Shown piece by piece: positions 13,601-25,300 of a DNA stretch of 64,000 nt. Below the pieces are notes generated by a model. The model worked only from the letters and a program-made list of their open reading frames with translations, made no database searches and was not told the DNA's origin. Origin of the DNA: Neospora caninum Liverpool. Its lineage: Eukaryota > Apicomplexa > Conoidasida > Eucoccidiorida > Sarcocystidae. The stretch lies in NCBI RefSeq assembly GCF_000208865.1, contig NC_018390.1, forward strand, positions 4,048,270 through 4,112,269. Direction: 5' to 3'. Made by a program: the position numbers and the translations under genes. Each line of letters starts with the position of its first letter. Within the stretch, counting starts at the first letter, position 1.

Positions 13601-14983
13601 TCAGCTGCGTACACACGGCCGACGGCCGGCTCGCCTTGAAAGCGTCTCCAGTTCGAATCGGAAGAAATGAACAGAAGCCCGTCCTTCTTGACAGGTGTGT
13701 TCCCCTCGCCACTGGACCCGGCATGTGTCGACTCCCCTTGGCCACCGCGCGACTCTCTCCCGTTCTCCCACGTCGCTCGGAAAGTCCTCCAAAGCACCCA
13801 CACAGGGAAACAAGATGAGTGTTTGCACGCATGTGTGTGCCACATGCACTGCGAGCGACTTGGCGCTCCTGCCGTCGTTCCCCTTCTCTGCTGAGGCGCG
13901 CCCCCTGACCGAAAACCCGTCTCTGGAAGAACCTCACCTTATGGCGGATGATGAAAACTTCTCCAAATCGTCCTGCACCGATCTGCCTGATCACTTCGTA
14001 TTGAGAGAGTCGCGCTTCTTCGTCCAGAGCCCCGGAGGACGCCGACCGCGGTACCGGCGCTCTGTAATAGCTGTCATAACAGGAGCCCAGGAAAACACGA
14101 CAACGGTTCAGTCGCGAAGGAACACGGAAAATACCTTCATGAGGCACGCAAGGAAAGGCGGAATACAAGGAAACACCTGCTGGCACGAAAACTTCTGGAA
14201 AGCTTCCCGAGGCGCCGTTACCCTTCACCCCCCCCCCCCACTCCCCGGAAAAAAAAATCTGTCTCTCCGAATCGAACACGAAAGCAGCACGGCCTGATCT
14301 CGGGGCGCGCAGGAGGGAAGCCGTCGGACGCAGCCTGCGAGGCGGCGTGGGGTGGGCACTTATTTGAGGTATCCGTATGGGGTAGGGTGTGCTAGGAGGA
14401 TTCATCAGCCCGGCAGCTCGAGGTGCTCTTCCGGAGGAGTGCGGAGACTCTCCAGGTGTTTCGCCACTAGGGCAAACCTCCGCCCACATACGCATCCGAG
14501 CACGTCCAAAGGCCGTGTGGACAGTGCCTGTTTTCGTGTACCCTAGTGTATGCGGGATGGCACAAAAATCCCTGCCGGGACGGCTGGAGAGCGAGGGTCT
14601 TCACAGTTGCCCCAGATCCATGGTTTTCAGAAACCGAATACACTTCAGACGTGGCCACGCGTGCGTGCGAGTGTAGATGGTGGATCCCCCAGAAGCTGCG
14701 CTTGTGAACCGCGGAGTCCACACGCGATGCACGCCGCTTACCTCGAGGGCTGTGCAGAGTGGGCCGGAGGATCGTGGACAGGATTTGACGCCATCGAGGG
14801 TACAGAGCTGCTCTGGCGGGGAGTCTGACCGTCCGCAGGTCTCTGATTCTCGTTAGTGGAATGGCGCCCACCATCATTAGGGTAAGCCACAGTCGGCTGT
14901 TTGCTAGAGTACTTGTCTGAAGGTGTGGGTGGAAGCGTGCCGGCGGCAGGCCTGAACCCACAGGGCCCACCGAACTGCTCCAT
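7619..14983 (-). CDS. NIMA-related (NEK) protein kinase with long disordered tail
   Basis: Six exons: 14742-14983, 13938-14070, 13170-13479, 12535-12889, 9592-12130 and 7619-8956; all phases agree, giving 1638 residues. The start MEQFGGPCGF opens an 80-residue Ser/Pro/Gln-rich leader. The kinase domain spans about residues 105-375: GAGRFGEV glycine loop (112-119), Lys134 in CWKL, HRDLKPCN (237-244), DFG (266-268) and GTPYYWSPE in the activation segment. The NEK assignment rests on HRDLKPCNIFL, the GTPYYWSPE loop and the lobe LLQPNPNNRPSA. The stretch between HRD and DFG is longer than usual (ASHPEYPDDPSR insert). The remaining 1260 residues are Ser, Pro, Arg and Gly rich, with short poly-Glu and poly-Ser tracts and no domain I recognise. 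NEK kinases act in centrosome, flagellum and mitotic control. The first exon was chosen because its AG leftover joins exon 2 in phase; the open frame running upstream of exon 2 is rejected as intron. Confidence 0.9.
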
Positions 14984-16481
14984 TCTTCTGGAGCAGCACG
15001 TAGCGTAGGTAGGAATCCGAAGCAGACTTCTTTCTCAGATCCTCTCTGGGAAGAAATGTCAGCAACGAAAAACGCGCGAGGAAGACGAGATAAGCTGGTT
15101 CGCTTCGCAGAGGAAAGGAGTCGCCTCTAGACTCCTTAGCCATGCATCCGCAACGTTCAAGCTTGAGAAAGCGGCAAACAACTGAGCTCAGCGAAAGAAG
15201 GGAAAAGGGCTGCGTGAGAGTCCGACGCAGACGCACCAACTCGCTGTTTGTCCGCGAGACACGGCCGCCCACGAGAAAACCTCCGCGAGGGGGGTTCAGT
15301 TCCACCTCCTCTGCCTGATTGGGTTGTTTCTTCGGACGTACGATTCCTCCTCAGGGCTGTCCGAAAAAAATGGACGCATGTCAGCTACACCATTCGATGC
15401 TGTGAGTACAGTTTAGGGATGGCGAGTTGAGGGGTACGTGGCCGCCTCGTTTTTAAAGTCCTTGAAGGAGACAGCGACCTAGGATCCACAGAGTAGGATG
15501 TGAGAGGTTACAGCAGGATGAACTAGGCCAGGGACACAGGCAGGCTGGCTAAACAGCATCCGAAAGGAAGAACGACCTACTACGAGTTAATACAAGCTGG
15601 CAAATCATTTGACAAGGGGGGCTGCCGACAGGACGAACAGGGGTGTCCGCTGGCAGTAGTGAAACTATGGAACCACAAGTACCGGCGCATCATGCAACGC
15701 CGGTGAGTTCCAGAAGAAATAGCAGTGTGCCGCAAAAAGATTAGTCCTCCACAAAAACGCATATTTCGATGTGTTGAAGACTGCCGTTCACCGTCAGAAA
15801 TTCGAAGTCACGTCTAAGCGACCAGGGCTCCTGTGTTGGTGGCTCTACGCTGGCGGGTAGGTGAGTGGGGGGTGGTGAGGGTTGCGCCTGTGAAAAGACG
15901 GATCAGTCGTTTGTGTGTGTGTTGCGAAGTCGAACACTAGTTCTACCCAGCAGCAGTCTTCGCCACTCCGAAACTGGAAGCTACTTTCAGCGAGTTTTCT
16001 TGATTCCACTCGAATCAATGCAGCTCGTTAGGGTATCACCAGAGAACGTACGTGTTATCGCCGTGCGCCCGCTCACATGCCGATCAACCACTGACGAACC
16101 TCTAGAGCGGAAGTCCAAATGTGCTGGGGGCTCCGCATCTGTCTTTTCGGACAGGTGTCGGCATCCTTGTGGTAGGTTTCGCTACCACGAGCGCCTTTTT
16201 CGATACCACCGTGTCAACGTATTGAAAGGCAGCCAAAGGCTTTGGTTTTGTTCCTGCCGTAACGAACCCCCGTTGTCGGGTAGTTTCATCTTACGCAGTT
16301 CCCCAAGTTTTTTGCGCGTCAACGATCGTTGACGAACAATGGCACCGTAAAGTTAATGTTAGACCCGGACAAGCTGTATCTCGATCAAAGACAGTTCCAG
16401 TCACAGTAGAGCCGGCACTGTGCGAGAACTATCCGAAACCCAGCTTGATGTGCCCCTACAGTCGTAATGATGGGTCTTCCA
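14984..16481. other. Intergenic region upstream of the NEK gene
   Basis: Roughly 1.5 kb between the kinase start and the stop codon of the next minus-strand gene. It should contain the kinase promoter and the neighbour's 3' UTR. No exon with conserved content was found; the short open frames lack splice or domain support. Confidence 0.5.
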
Positions 16482-19190
16482 CTACAAATCGAAAAAAGGA
16501 ATGCCTCCAATCACTGCAAACACGTTGTCGTCATCCTTCTTGTCCTGATGGCGCTGCTCATGATGACTAAACGTCCCTGAAAGCTGGACAGCACATACCT
16601 CCTGGGAGCCGGTTGACTTGGGTTCCACCGCCTATATATCGAGGTCAGAGTTATTCGAGCTAACTCTTGTTTTTTTCGCAATTACTGTACCACTGGAATC
16701 TGTGGTAAGACAGAATTAAGGAGGGGAACGGACAGAAGAGCTGTGGTAATTAGACTTACTTCATGTCCCATAGCGTGGTGGAGAAAGGACGCTCCACGCA
16801 GCTTCATCCTGAGGCCACTGTATCACATGCAGTACGTCTCCAGTGCAGAATATAATGCACACATCATCACTTACTCCAACTGTTTCTCCGCCTCTTGGAT
16901 TCTCTTCACCACCCCGCTGAGCTCTGGTACGACAGTGGCATGGAGAAACTGTAGATTTGTCACGGCCTGTCAGCATTCATGAAGGAGAGCTCACACAAAG
17001 CAATGGAAAAGTGCGTCTTACTGTAGGCCACGGCATTGTGGCGTTTGACGTGTTTTGCCCGTCTGTACACACGTAGTGCATTTCACTTGTGTGACATCTG
17101 AGCCCTGCGATGGGTTCCCTTACGAGCAGCCTGAGGCGATAGCTTCTCTAGGATTGTCGTAGCGATCGCTGCGGACTTCTCAACGGTTTGAGGATCAGGA
17201 ACCTAAGGGCACATCGATTGTTTGGACGGCTACAGACAGCGACACTGCGAAGTCACCTTATGCACGTCCGTTCTCGCCATAAACGTACGAAGAGCGGCAG
17301 CTCTCTCCCACCCAACAGTGTCGGCAGCGACGCTATGCTTAAGGCTTCTCAGAAAGTCGATAGCCGAGCGAAGTTTTTCCTCGACTTCAGCTCGTGCCTC
17401 CTGAAGTTGGGAGTTGACAGTTTCCATGAAACTCACGGAAGCCGTTCTAGGCTGGGTGTGAGCCCCTTCGATTTGTCCCAGAATCTGGTACAGGGTTTTA
17501 GATGGCAAAAATGCCTGGACATTCTCTCTGCTTGAAACTGCAACGGAGTGAACATGGGGCAAAAAACGCGAACGATGCTGCCCAACCTTTGTCATTCTCT
17601 AGAAGAACTGTTCGGAGGGGCAGCACAGCCTGTAGAGCCTTTTCAGCCGGAAATCGCAACTGATTCGCATGTTCTCCCAAGCGCGACCCTCCTTCGACAT
17701 TTGTGAGGACGTGAATGCCTGCAATGACCTGTTGCCCAGGCGAGTGTCAACTTGCTCTTCCTGTCATTAGCTGCCGGTCATGACCTCACCTGTTCGAGTT
17801 TACGGCGCATCACAGCGAAAATGCCCATGAGATCTGAAAAGGAACTACACTAGGTATAAACCCCAGTGGCTAAGGAACTACTTACCGGCCCGATGGGTTC
17901 CAACGGGAGGGGCACACAGGAGTGCCATCACGTGCTTCACATGTGAGGACAGCCACTGACTGGGATACCCGCGAGTACACGTACTCTTCAACACAGCGTC
18001 AACGGGACTTACATCAGGGTGGAAACGTAACCAAACTGGACTGTAGCAGAGGTACCTTCACCGACAAACTGGCCCAGCTGTGGAAGTTTATCTTGCAGTT
18101 CTTTTATGTAGACAGCGAGGCCTGTAAACAACCAAGCATTGCTTGCCTCTATCTGGCTAGATTCGTGACCAATGTTGAGGCGAACTCACCAGAAAGCGGT
18201 TCGTATAAAGGTGACTGGAGAAGGGGCAAAGCTGCGTGGTTGCCTGCCTCTGCTTGCCCAAGTTTCTCCGCATAACACAAGCGGGCGAAGCACATGGCAA
18301 CACCGAAAACAGAGTATGCCCGAATCCGCATCTTCTTACAAGGAGGTTTTCGATAAAAGGCTACGAACCGTCTACCAGGGCTCCCAAAGGTCGTTTCTCC
18401 AGAGATGTCTTGCCCCAGAACTGCATGCAATCTGGGCTTCACTTGTGTGTACGTACAGTTGATGCACGGGAGCCGGGAACCATCTTCCCGATTAACAGGA
18501 GACCCAGCTGTTCTGAGCATTTCCGAATCTTGCCACACTGCCGAAAGACCTGTCGCAATACTAGTCAAGTGTGTTACTTACGGCAGAGGGGTATTTTTCG
18601 TACCCAGCCATAAGCCTTCACATTTACGCCTGACCAATGCCTGGCGAACTGTGAGAAGTGCACACCGTAATGGCGAAATCTGTCCTTGGCGTCCCGTGAA
18701 TGACAGCCCGCCACTCAAAAGATAAAATTTGCCAAACACGTGCTCCACCTGTCTACCAGGGGACGCTTCAATTTTGGTACCATAATTGAACCCTGCCTCG
18801 CTTTTGTGCAGATAAAAAACTCTTTTCTCGCGTTCCCTTGCCGCGGTCTGCAAATCGGTGTCCGTAAGATAAAGCGGCACGACATGGGAGATGTACCACC
18901 TGTGAGCAGTTGAGCTGGGCTTTGTCAGGTACGCCTTGACCGTTGAGTGTCCAAATTTCGTAGACGACACCACGGACAACCCCGTTCCTGACGCAAGCAG
19001 CTGTGGCTTCTCAATACCGTATAGTGCACACTACAGATATGGTCACCTGAAGTCAATTTCCTTTGCACAAACACGGACTAGAGTGAACTCGGTGTCTTTA
19101 TGCTGCGTTAGAACCGTCTCATAGTTGTGTGCACGGACTCTTCGCCGTGAATATCGCCACGTAACTTCCCCAGAAGCGTTTGATGTACTT
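16482..19190 (-). CDS. Unrecognised multi-exon protein with helical C-terminal half
   Basis: Reconstructed from splice sites and phase: exon ending at 19047 (start near 19190 unresolved), then 18900-18987, 18749-18847, 18582-18648, 18457-18549, 18376-18420, 18056-18121, 17790-17833, 17587-17728, 17257-17537, 17124-17202, 17022-17062, 16875-16966, 16760-16817 and 16482-16601. From 18987 on, every junction keeps phase (438 residues plus stop). The C-terminal half looks helical, with segments such as LAVYIKELQDKLPQL, SQLQEARAEVEEKLR and LSGVVKRIQEAEKQL. The protein ends HQDKKDDDNVFAVIGGIPFF plus DL and a stop. The N-terminal half contains EFTLVRVCAKEIDFR and GVVRGVVYEIWTL. I recognise no family. 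The 41-base exon (17022-17062) is required: without it the two flanking exons are out of phase. The 5' end lies within about 130 bases of the RTF2 stop, so a shared transcript or a missed junction is possible. Exons right of 18121 are less certain than those to the left. Confidence 0.6.
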
Positions 19191-19318
19191 TGACAGATCC
19201 ATCACCATCAGAATGGTCGCACGCAGATCTTTGATTATATGAAGTGATCTCATAGTGCGTTCTTAGCCAAGAAAGGCCTTTCCAGTTTGCTGCAAGGCCT
19301 GAAGTTTCCTCATCACCA

Positions 19319-20802
19319 CTACACAACCGCCGCAGGCGCGCGTCCCGACGTTGTTTCCCCTTTACGGGGAACCTTGACGTTACCAAGTAGATCATCGACG
19401 CTGGCGCTTCCACTGATCACCCAGTCTCTACCCCTCTTATTTTTCTTCTCGTTCGTGTCTGCGCTAGTTGTCACATGGAAGGCATCAGCCCGCAGTTTCG
19501 TACTCGTGGCACACGGGGCCACAATGATCGAGTGAACGGCAGGTTTCGAAATGTCAGCTGTTGACACTTTACTGTTTGACGAGCCCACGCGGCCTGCAGC
19601 ACTCTCAGCCAACTCACGTTGTTTCTTGGCTTTCTTCTGTGCCGCTTTATCCTGCGCAAGCTTCTCAAGTCGAACTTTCAGTTTCTCCTGTTCCTCTTCT
19701 GTCGGCAAAAGAGGTATCAAATCTTCAATCGGATCATACGGATGACCGCAGATTAGGCACAGTCGCCGACCAGCACAGGCCTCTCCAGAAGCCTTCTCTT
19801 TCCCAGAGTTTACCTCGCTTGCAGCCATTTCCTGTTGGAGCCGCGCACAAGATGAGAGACCCACGCAACAGTGAAGCGAAATATCAGAAGAGCTACAGCC
19901 TATGCGTCAAACAACAACCTTCAATCATAGGTGATGTCACTACAATACATTAGCGCTTACCGGAGTTGTGCGAGATGCCTTGTGGCTGCCAGACGAGATG
20001 GAACACGATGCTTGACTTGCTGGGGCTTCTACGGCAGCCGCTGCGTTAAGCGCCTTTGCCGAAATGACGCAGCCACAAGGCCATATAATGGAGGCCTTGA
20101 TCCCACTACGGATGTCCACGCGAGAAATAGGGCAGACCAGGAAGTTAGTGGCCTCGTTGATCTGTCAATCCACACAACAGCACCCGAGCAACAATACCGT
20201 GAGGCAGCTAGAAAAACGAATGCCAGCAATTACGGAAGCTGTCCTCGCTGATGTGTTAGGAATCAGGAAACACAAGCAAAAGCCTTACCTCCGCCTTGCA
20301 TTGCTTGATGTCCTTCATGGAGGTAATGTGCTTCATATGTGGGGGAAGTGCTTTTTGGACAAGCTTGGTCAACACTGCCTCTTTGTTGTACAGCCGTCCC
20401 AATCTGCAGGTAACTATTGGCGGCCGCAGCGGCTCCTGTGGAGACACAAGGAAATAATCACGGAGTGAAATCTCCCGATGAGCAAATATGTGCCAGATGA
20501 ACACTTCTACTTCCCGACGTTTTTTCAAAAATGAGCAATGCCCGCATGTGCGTCTCCACACGAAAACCGTGCTAGCAATCGTGAAGTTTATTCCCAGTAA
20601 ATTCATTGCGAAGACCCACCTGCGACAACGCACACGTAGAAAGCTGTAAGTCTCTGGACTCGTTCCGGCCAAACCGTTCATCGCTCTCGCGGACTTGAGT
20701 ATTCGGGACGTAGCCCATGCCTCCCAAGTTCCGTAGGAACTTGTATCCTTTCGTCTTGACCATGTCAGCCCGTGTAGGAACCGAGCCGCCGTCTCCTCCC
20801 AT
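19319..20802 (-). CDS. RTF2: Replication termination factor 2 (RTF2) family protein
   Basis: Four exons, 20620-20802, 20289-20435, 19961-20161 and 19319-19831, all phase 0, give 347 residues. The start MGGDGGSVPTRADMVK matches the family signature (MGxDGGxxPxRxxxVK). The RING-like Rtf2 domain follows: CALSQ at about 57-61, then EPLRPPIVTCRLGRLYNKEA (62-81), then FLVCPISRVDI and a WPCGCVISAKAL segment (about 117-147), then RLCLICGHPYDP in the last exon. A basic, Lys/Gln-rich helix (KLAQDKAAQKKAKKQ) comes next, with a variable tail. RTF2 proteins act at replication forks; in yeast they stabilise stalled forks, and in animals they are removed from stalled forks by the proteasome. Human RTF2 is about 306 residues; the extra length here is an Ala/Gly-containing stretch after the third zinc-ligand segment and the C-terminal tail. 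An internal GTAACG site 33 bases or so before the stop could splice onward to downstream exons; I keep the stop at 19319. Confidence 0.92.
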
Positions 20803-22341
20803 ATTGACTAGGCTTTAAAAAATAAATGGATATTTGCAGACTCGATCTTTTTGCGTGACCATCCGCTCGCCAGACCCTGTAAAAAGGAGAGGCTTTGTTT
20901 ACCGAACTGTTTTTTCGTGTTCGCCTGTCCAGATTCTTCCAGAGCGCGCAGGGTACACTTCCCCTGTCCACCCCCGCAGAGAAACGGGACCTTCCGAAAA
21001 GGTAAGATGTCGGAGTATCTCACTCACAAAACAAAGTAGCCGACAGTTAAACATACAACCGAAATCTACGCTGAACATTCATGTGGTCTGCTGGCGCCGT
21101 CACGGCTGGCAGCTAAGCTGTTTCTCAACGTTTGCCGACCAGTGCTAGAGCCATAGTGGCACAAATTTGCAAACCGCCTCGCTGGGAAAGCAACAAACAT
21201 GACGGCTGACAAGATCGTCCCTCGAGTAGTGACTTCGTGGTGCGCTACAGAAACCAATCATGTTTAATGGTCGGAAGAAAACGGTGTCTTTGGCATGCAC
21301 TGCAGCGGGCATGCACGTGTCAAAAATCAAAACCGAGGAGCCAGTCGTCCGTGAACTCGCTGTGTTCATCGTCCCAATCCGAGAGACACCTGCTTCACTT
21401 TTTATAATTATGCAATTCTGCTTTGCTTCCATTGTATGTTAGAGAGCCAGAAAGCGATGCTATCACCTGAAAGGGGAAACGCTTTTTTTGAACCGAAAAA
21501 GGCTGTCCTTTTACCGCCGATGGTTGGTCGGCTCGGGCCCTACATTGCTGTCACTCTTTGGGAGCGCATCCGAGGCTTCTCGAAAGATATTATCCACAGT
21601 TTTGTTTACTTCTACATTCGAAGCTTTAAGACCACTTTGGAAAAGGCCCGGTCCGGCACTCAAGGAAGTGGACGCAAATTATCCAGGGTGTACCCAAATC
21701 AAAATGTATTGGCTGTGTCTCGTATACAGAGAAATACGCCTTCCCCGCTTCCACACAGAGCAGTATCTAACTCTTCTCACACTTTTTTCCGCTGTACTCT
21801 AAAGAGGAAGGACGTTTATTATCATAAGGAGTGCGTTCGGTAACCGAAGCATACTAGATATCCAATCTTTCATTTTACAAGGAAAACCTGAGGGGCTGCG
21901 TAGCTCATCTGCCCTAGCTTCGGTCTGCTGACAAGGAATTTGCTTGTCTGTTGCATGTTCGAAACAGGTACAGCACTCTATTCTTCAGCTGGTACTTGCT
22001 ACCACCTCGGCGGACTGATCACAGTTGTACAGTACACTTTTCTCAGGTCAATACATTTTAAGCTTCGTCTCTCATTTACCATTTTTCCCTTCGAAAGAAA
22101 ATGTCGATGCTGTCAGTTCGCACACATCTGCAGAACCACGTGTACGGTCCCTCCCAGACACAATGTACTGCACTTCTGCACCCCAACTCAACAATTTTTT
22201 GTGAACATAGGCTGCGTGGCTCGGCACCGTACACGAACTGAGTGAGAACAGAAATCGAGAAAAACCTGCGATTTTCCAAGACCATGCCACGAAAGTCGTT
22301 GTCACCTATTGTCTTCATTGCTCTGTCCCCTCCGAATCTTG
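20803..22341. other. Intergenic region, RTF2 upstream / SMYD-like downstream
   Basis: No supported exon. It should contain the RTF2 promoter and the 3' UTR of the SMYD-ankyrin gene. The open frames are short and compositionally unremarkable. Confidence 0.5.
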
Positions 22342-25300
22342 CTACTTCTTTGGAGGTGGTAAACCTTTCTTCTTTCCCAGCAACAACGGAGCTTTCTTCT
22401 GCCCGAAAGGCGGGCCTTTCTTCTCTCCTAAAGGCGGCGGAGGTGGGCCCTTCTTCTCTCCTAAAGGCGGCGGAGGTGGGCCCTTCTTCTCTCCTAAAGG
22501 CGGCGGAGGCGGGCCTTTCTTCTCTCCCGATTCCGCCGGCTCTGTCTTTGCCTGAGGAGGGGAAGGAGGCTCCTTTCCGGCCACTGGAGCCTTTCCGGCG
22601 TCTCCTGTCTTGGGCACCTCCGCCAGTTTATCTTCGCTCGCCTCGGCGCTCGGCTGCGCAGTCGCGGGCAGAGGAGCCTGCCGACCTCTAAGCAGTTCCT
22701 CGGCCCTCAACCAAGGCGCATCTCTCTGGAGCTGTCTTCGCCGTCTCTCTTGAAGGTCGTGTTGCCGAGGCGTCATGTCTTCCGGCCTGCGGACGTCCTC
22801 CACTTTCGCGCCCCCGGCACGAAGGAGTTCGACGAGGCGGAACGCGAGCTGGCCGGCGACCTTCCAACCCGTCTCGATATCTTGGCGCTCCTGCTGGCTG
22901 GCCGCTGCCAAGCGGAGCTCGGACTGTTTGGCGACGGCGTTTCGTATCTGGAAGAATCTCTCCCAGAGGTGTGCGAGAAGCTCTGCTGGAGTGTACCCCT
23001 TCTTCGTCTTGCGCACAAAGAGTTGCGGGTTGCAGTGGCGAAGCAGGATTTCGCCAATGTGGTTCGCCTCTGTCAGGCGCCGCAAGATCTCTCGCGGAAA
23101 GATCAAGAGATCCGGTGCCAGGCGCGAGACGACCGGAATCCGGTCCTCTACGCGGTCCGTGACGTGTAAGTACCCCGCACCCTTGTTGTAAACGTTGGCA
23201 GCTAAGCTCGAGAGGTTGAAGCCCATGACGACATTCGCTGCGAGGTCTTGGCGCGGATCGAGAGGCTCAAACTGGACCTCGACGGTTCGACAGACCCCCG
23301 TGGCTAGCGCATGCAAGACTGTCATCTTCTCTCTGTCGCCTACCATGTTGGGGTCTGCGCCCCGGTCCAACAGGAGCTGGACCATATCTCGCTGAAGGGC
23401 GTACGCCGCGAGCATCAGTGGCGTCTCTCCCCGCTCCGTTTTCACGTTTACATCGGTCCCGCAGGCAGTTCCGAGCGCCGCGCTCCCCTCGGTCTTTCCG
23501 TCCTCTCCAGCGTTCGCGTAAACGCGGGGGATCCGCGGTGAGAGCAGCTCGAGGACCGTCTGCACGTCTCCACTTGCACAGGCCAGGTGGAGGGGCACGG
23601 CGCCTTCGCCGTTCATTTTGTTCACGCTCCAGCCACTGCGAATCAGCTGGCGGCACAGCTCTGTCTTCCCCCTGGCTGCTGCAAAGTGGAGGGGTCCGTT
23701 CAGCCCCAGGATGCGGTGCGTGCACGCGAGCATGAACTGCTCTTTCGTCGTCGAGGCTTTCCCGCGCGCGTCTCGCCGCGAACACTCCTGCATAAACAGC
23801 CGGAGAATTTCGGCCTGGTCTCTGTCTGCTCGGTCTGCCTCTTCAGAACGCATGTAGATCCCGTCCGTTTCCGCGTCGCCGCGGCCGCTGTCTCGGGTCC
23901 GGCCGGACCCGCTCCTGTCTATCCGATCCGCGGCCCTCTGCTCGCTGGAGCGGCCTTCGACGTCCAAGCCTTTTGCGCTTCCCGCCGCCGGGCGCACCCC
24001 TTGCGGCAGCGGCATCGCTGCCATCGCGACGAGGGGCGTCACGCCCAGTTCGTTTCCGCGAAGAAAATCAAATCCTGCGTCAAGCAGCCTGCACAGCCGG
24101 AAACGCGGGAGCAAGCAGAAGACTTGAGTGTCGAGAGAGAGGTCTCGGAAACGCGGACCGGCAACGCAGCATTGAAAGAGCGCTCACAGAGCCTTTCTTC
24201 TGAAGACTGGTTCTCGACGACCGTCCAGGGGCGGGACACACGGAAAGAAACGGTTGCGTGAAGGAGAGCAAGGGAAGAAAACAAAACAGGAGACAGAGGA
24301 CGGGAAGGAGAGCCGCAGTGGAGAAACAGACGAGACACAGATCCATCGCGACCTCGCAACTCATCTCTTGAAATGTGACCTTGTGCACGTGCGCAAATTT
24401 TTTTGGGTTGTCCCCTGCTTGCTAGCGAGATGCACCTGCAGTTACTTCGCGATTCTCCTCTCGCGTCCCCACCCTCTGCGCCTCTCTTTTTGCAGCGGTG
24501 GAGTCTTCGAGTCGTGCAAATGAAGAACACTCACACAGTTACGCCCCTCAGCGATTTGGCAAATGCGTGGTGGCCCTCCTTCCCATACACAAAGCTATGA
24601 TGTGTATTTTTTGGATATCCGGCAGATCGACGCACACAAGAAACGATGTTCGGACTCCTCCCCCTCTACACGGATCTGCAGCCCTAGTATCCGAAAGCCC
24701 TGTGCACAGTCTGGAATACCAAAAGTTGGATGAAGAGCGCCTGTCCCCTTACTTTCGGACGAGCGGCAAGCGCGACTGAGACGCCGCAATCGCCATGATG
24801 GAGAGACCCGTCGCCAGGTGGTGCACGTCGTTGAACGCAGAAAGGATTTCGAGCGACATGAGGCAGTGGAGGCCTAGGCGCGCAATCGCGGTTGCCAGAC
24901 GGAACGGGTCCTTTTCGACAAGACGGCGGAGAGTCTGAAGGCGAAACAGGGAAAAGACAAGGCATACGGGTTCCACGAAAGTCTTCCCTTTCTGCTTCCG
25001 ATGTGTGTCCCCCGCCAGCCCTCTGCGTTCTTCCCCCCCTCCTCCGCCCGCGTTCTCCGGTTGCCTCCCCGCGCACCTTGTCGCTGTCCGTGTGCCGCCC
25101 CAGCACGTGCCGGAAGTAGCTGAAGATGACGCCGACGGTGGGGAGTTTGTAGGAGACGACCGCGGGCGGCGTGGCGACGTTCAGCGCGGCTGCGTACATG
25201 CGGAGTTGCTGCAAGGCCGTGAGGGCGAGGACGCTTCTCGGCCCGCAGCAGACGACCGCGTTCCAGAGCGACGCGTACATGGGCTCGAGGATGAAGCCGC

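Noticed and set aside
14070..14495. Open frame upstream of NEK exon 2 with ATG at 14495
   Set aside because: A first exon at 14742-14983 with a clean donor joins exon 2 at the CAG acceptor in phase and makes this stretch intron.
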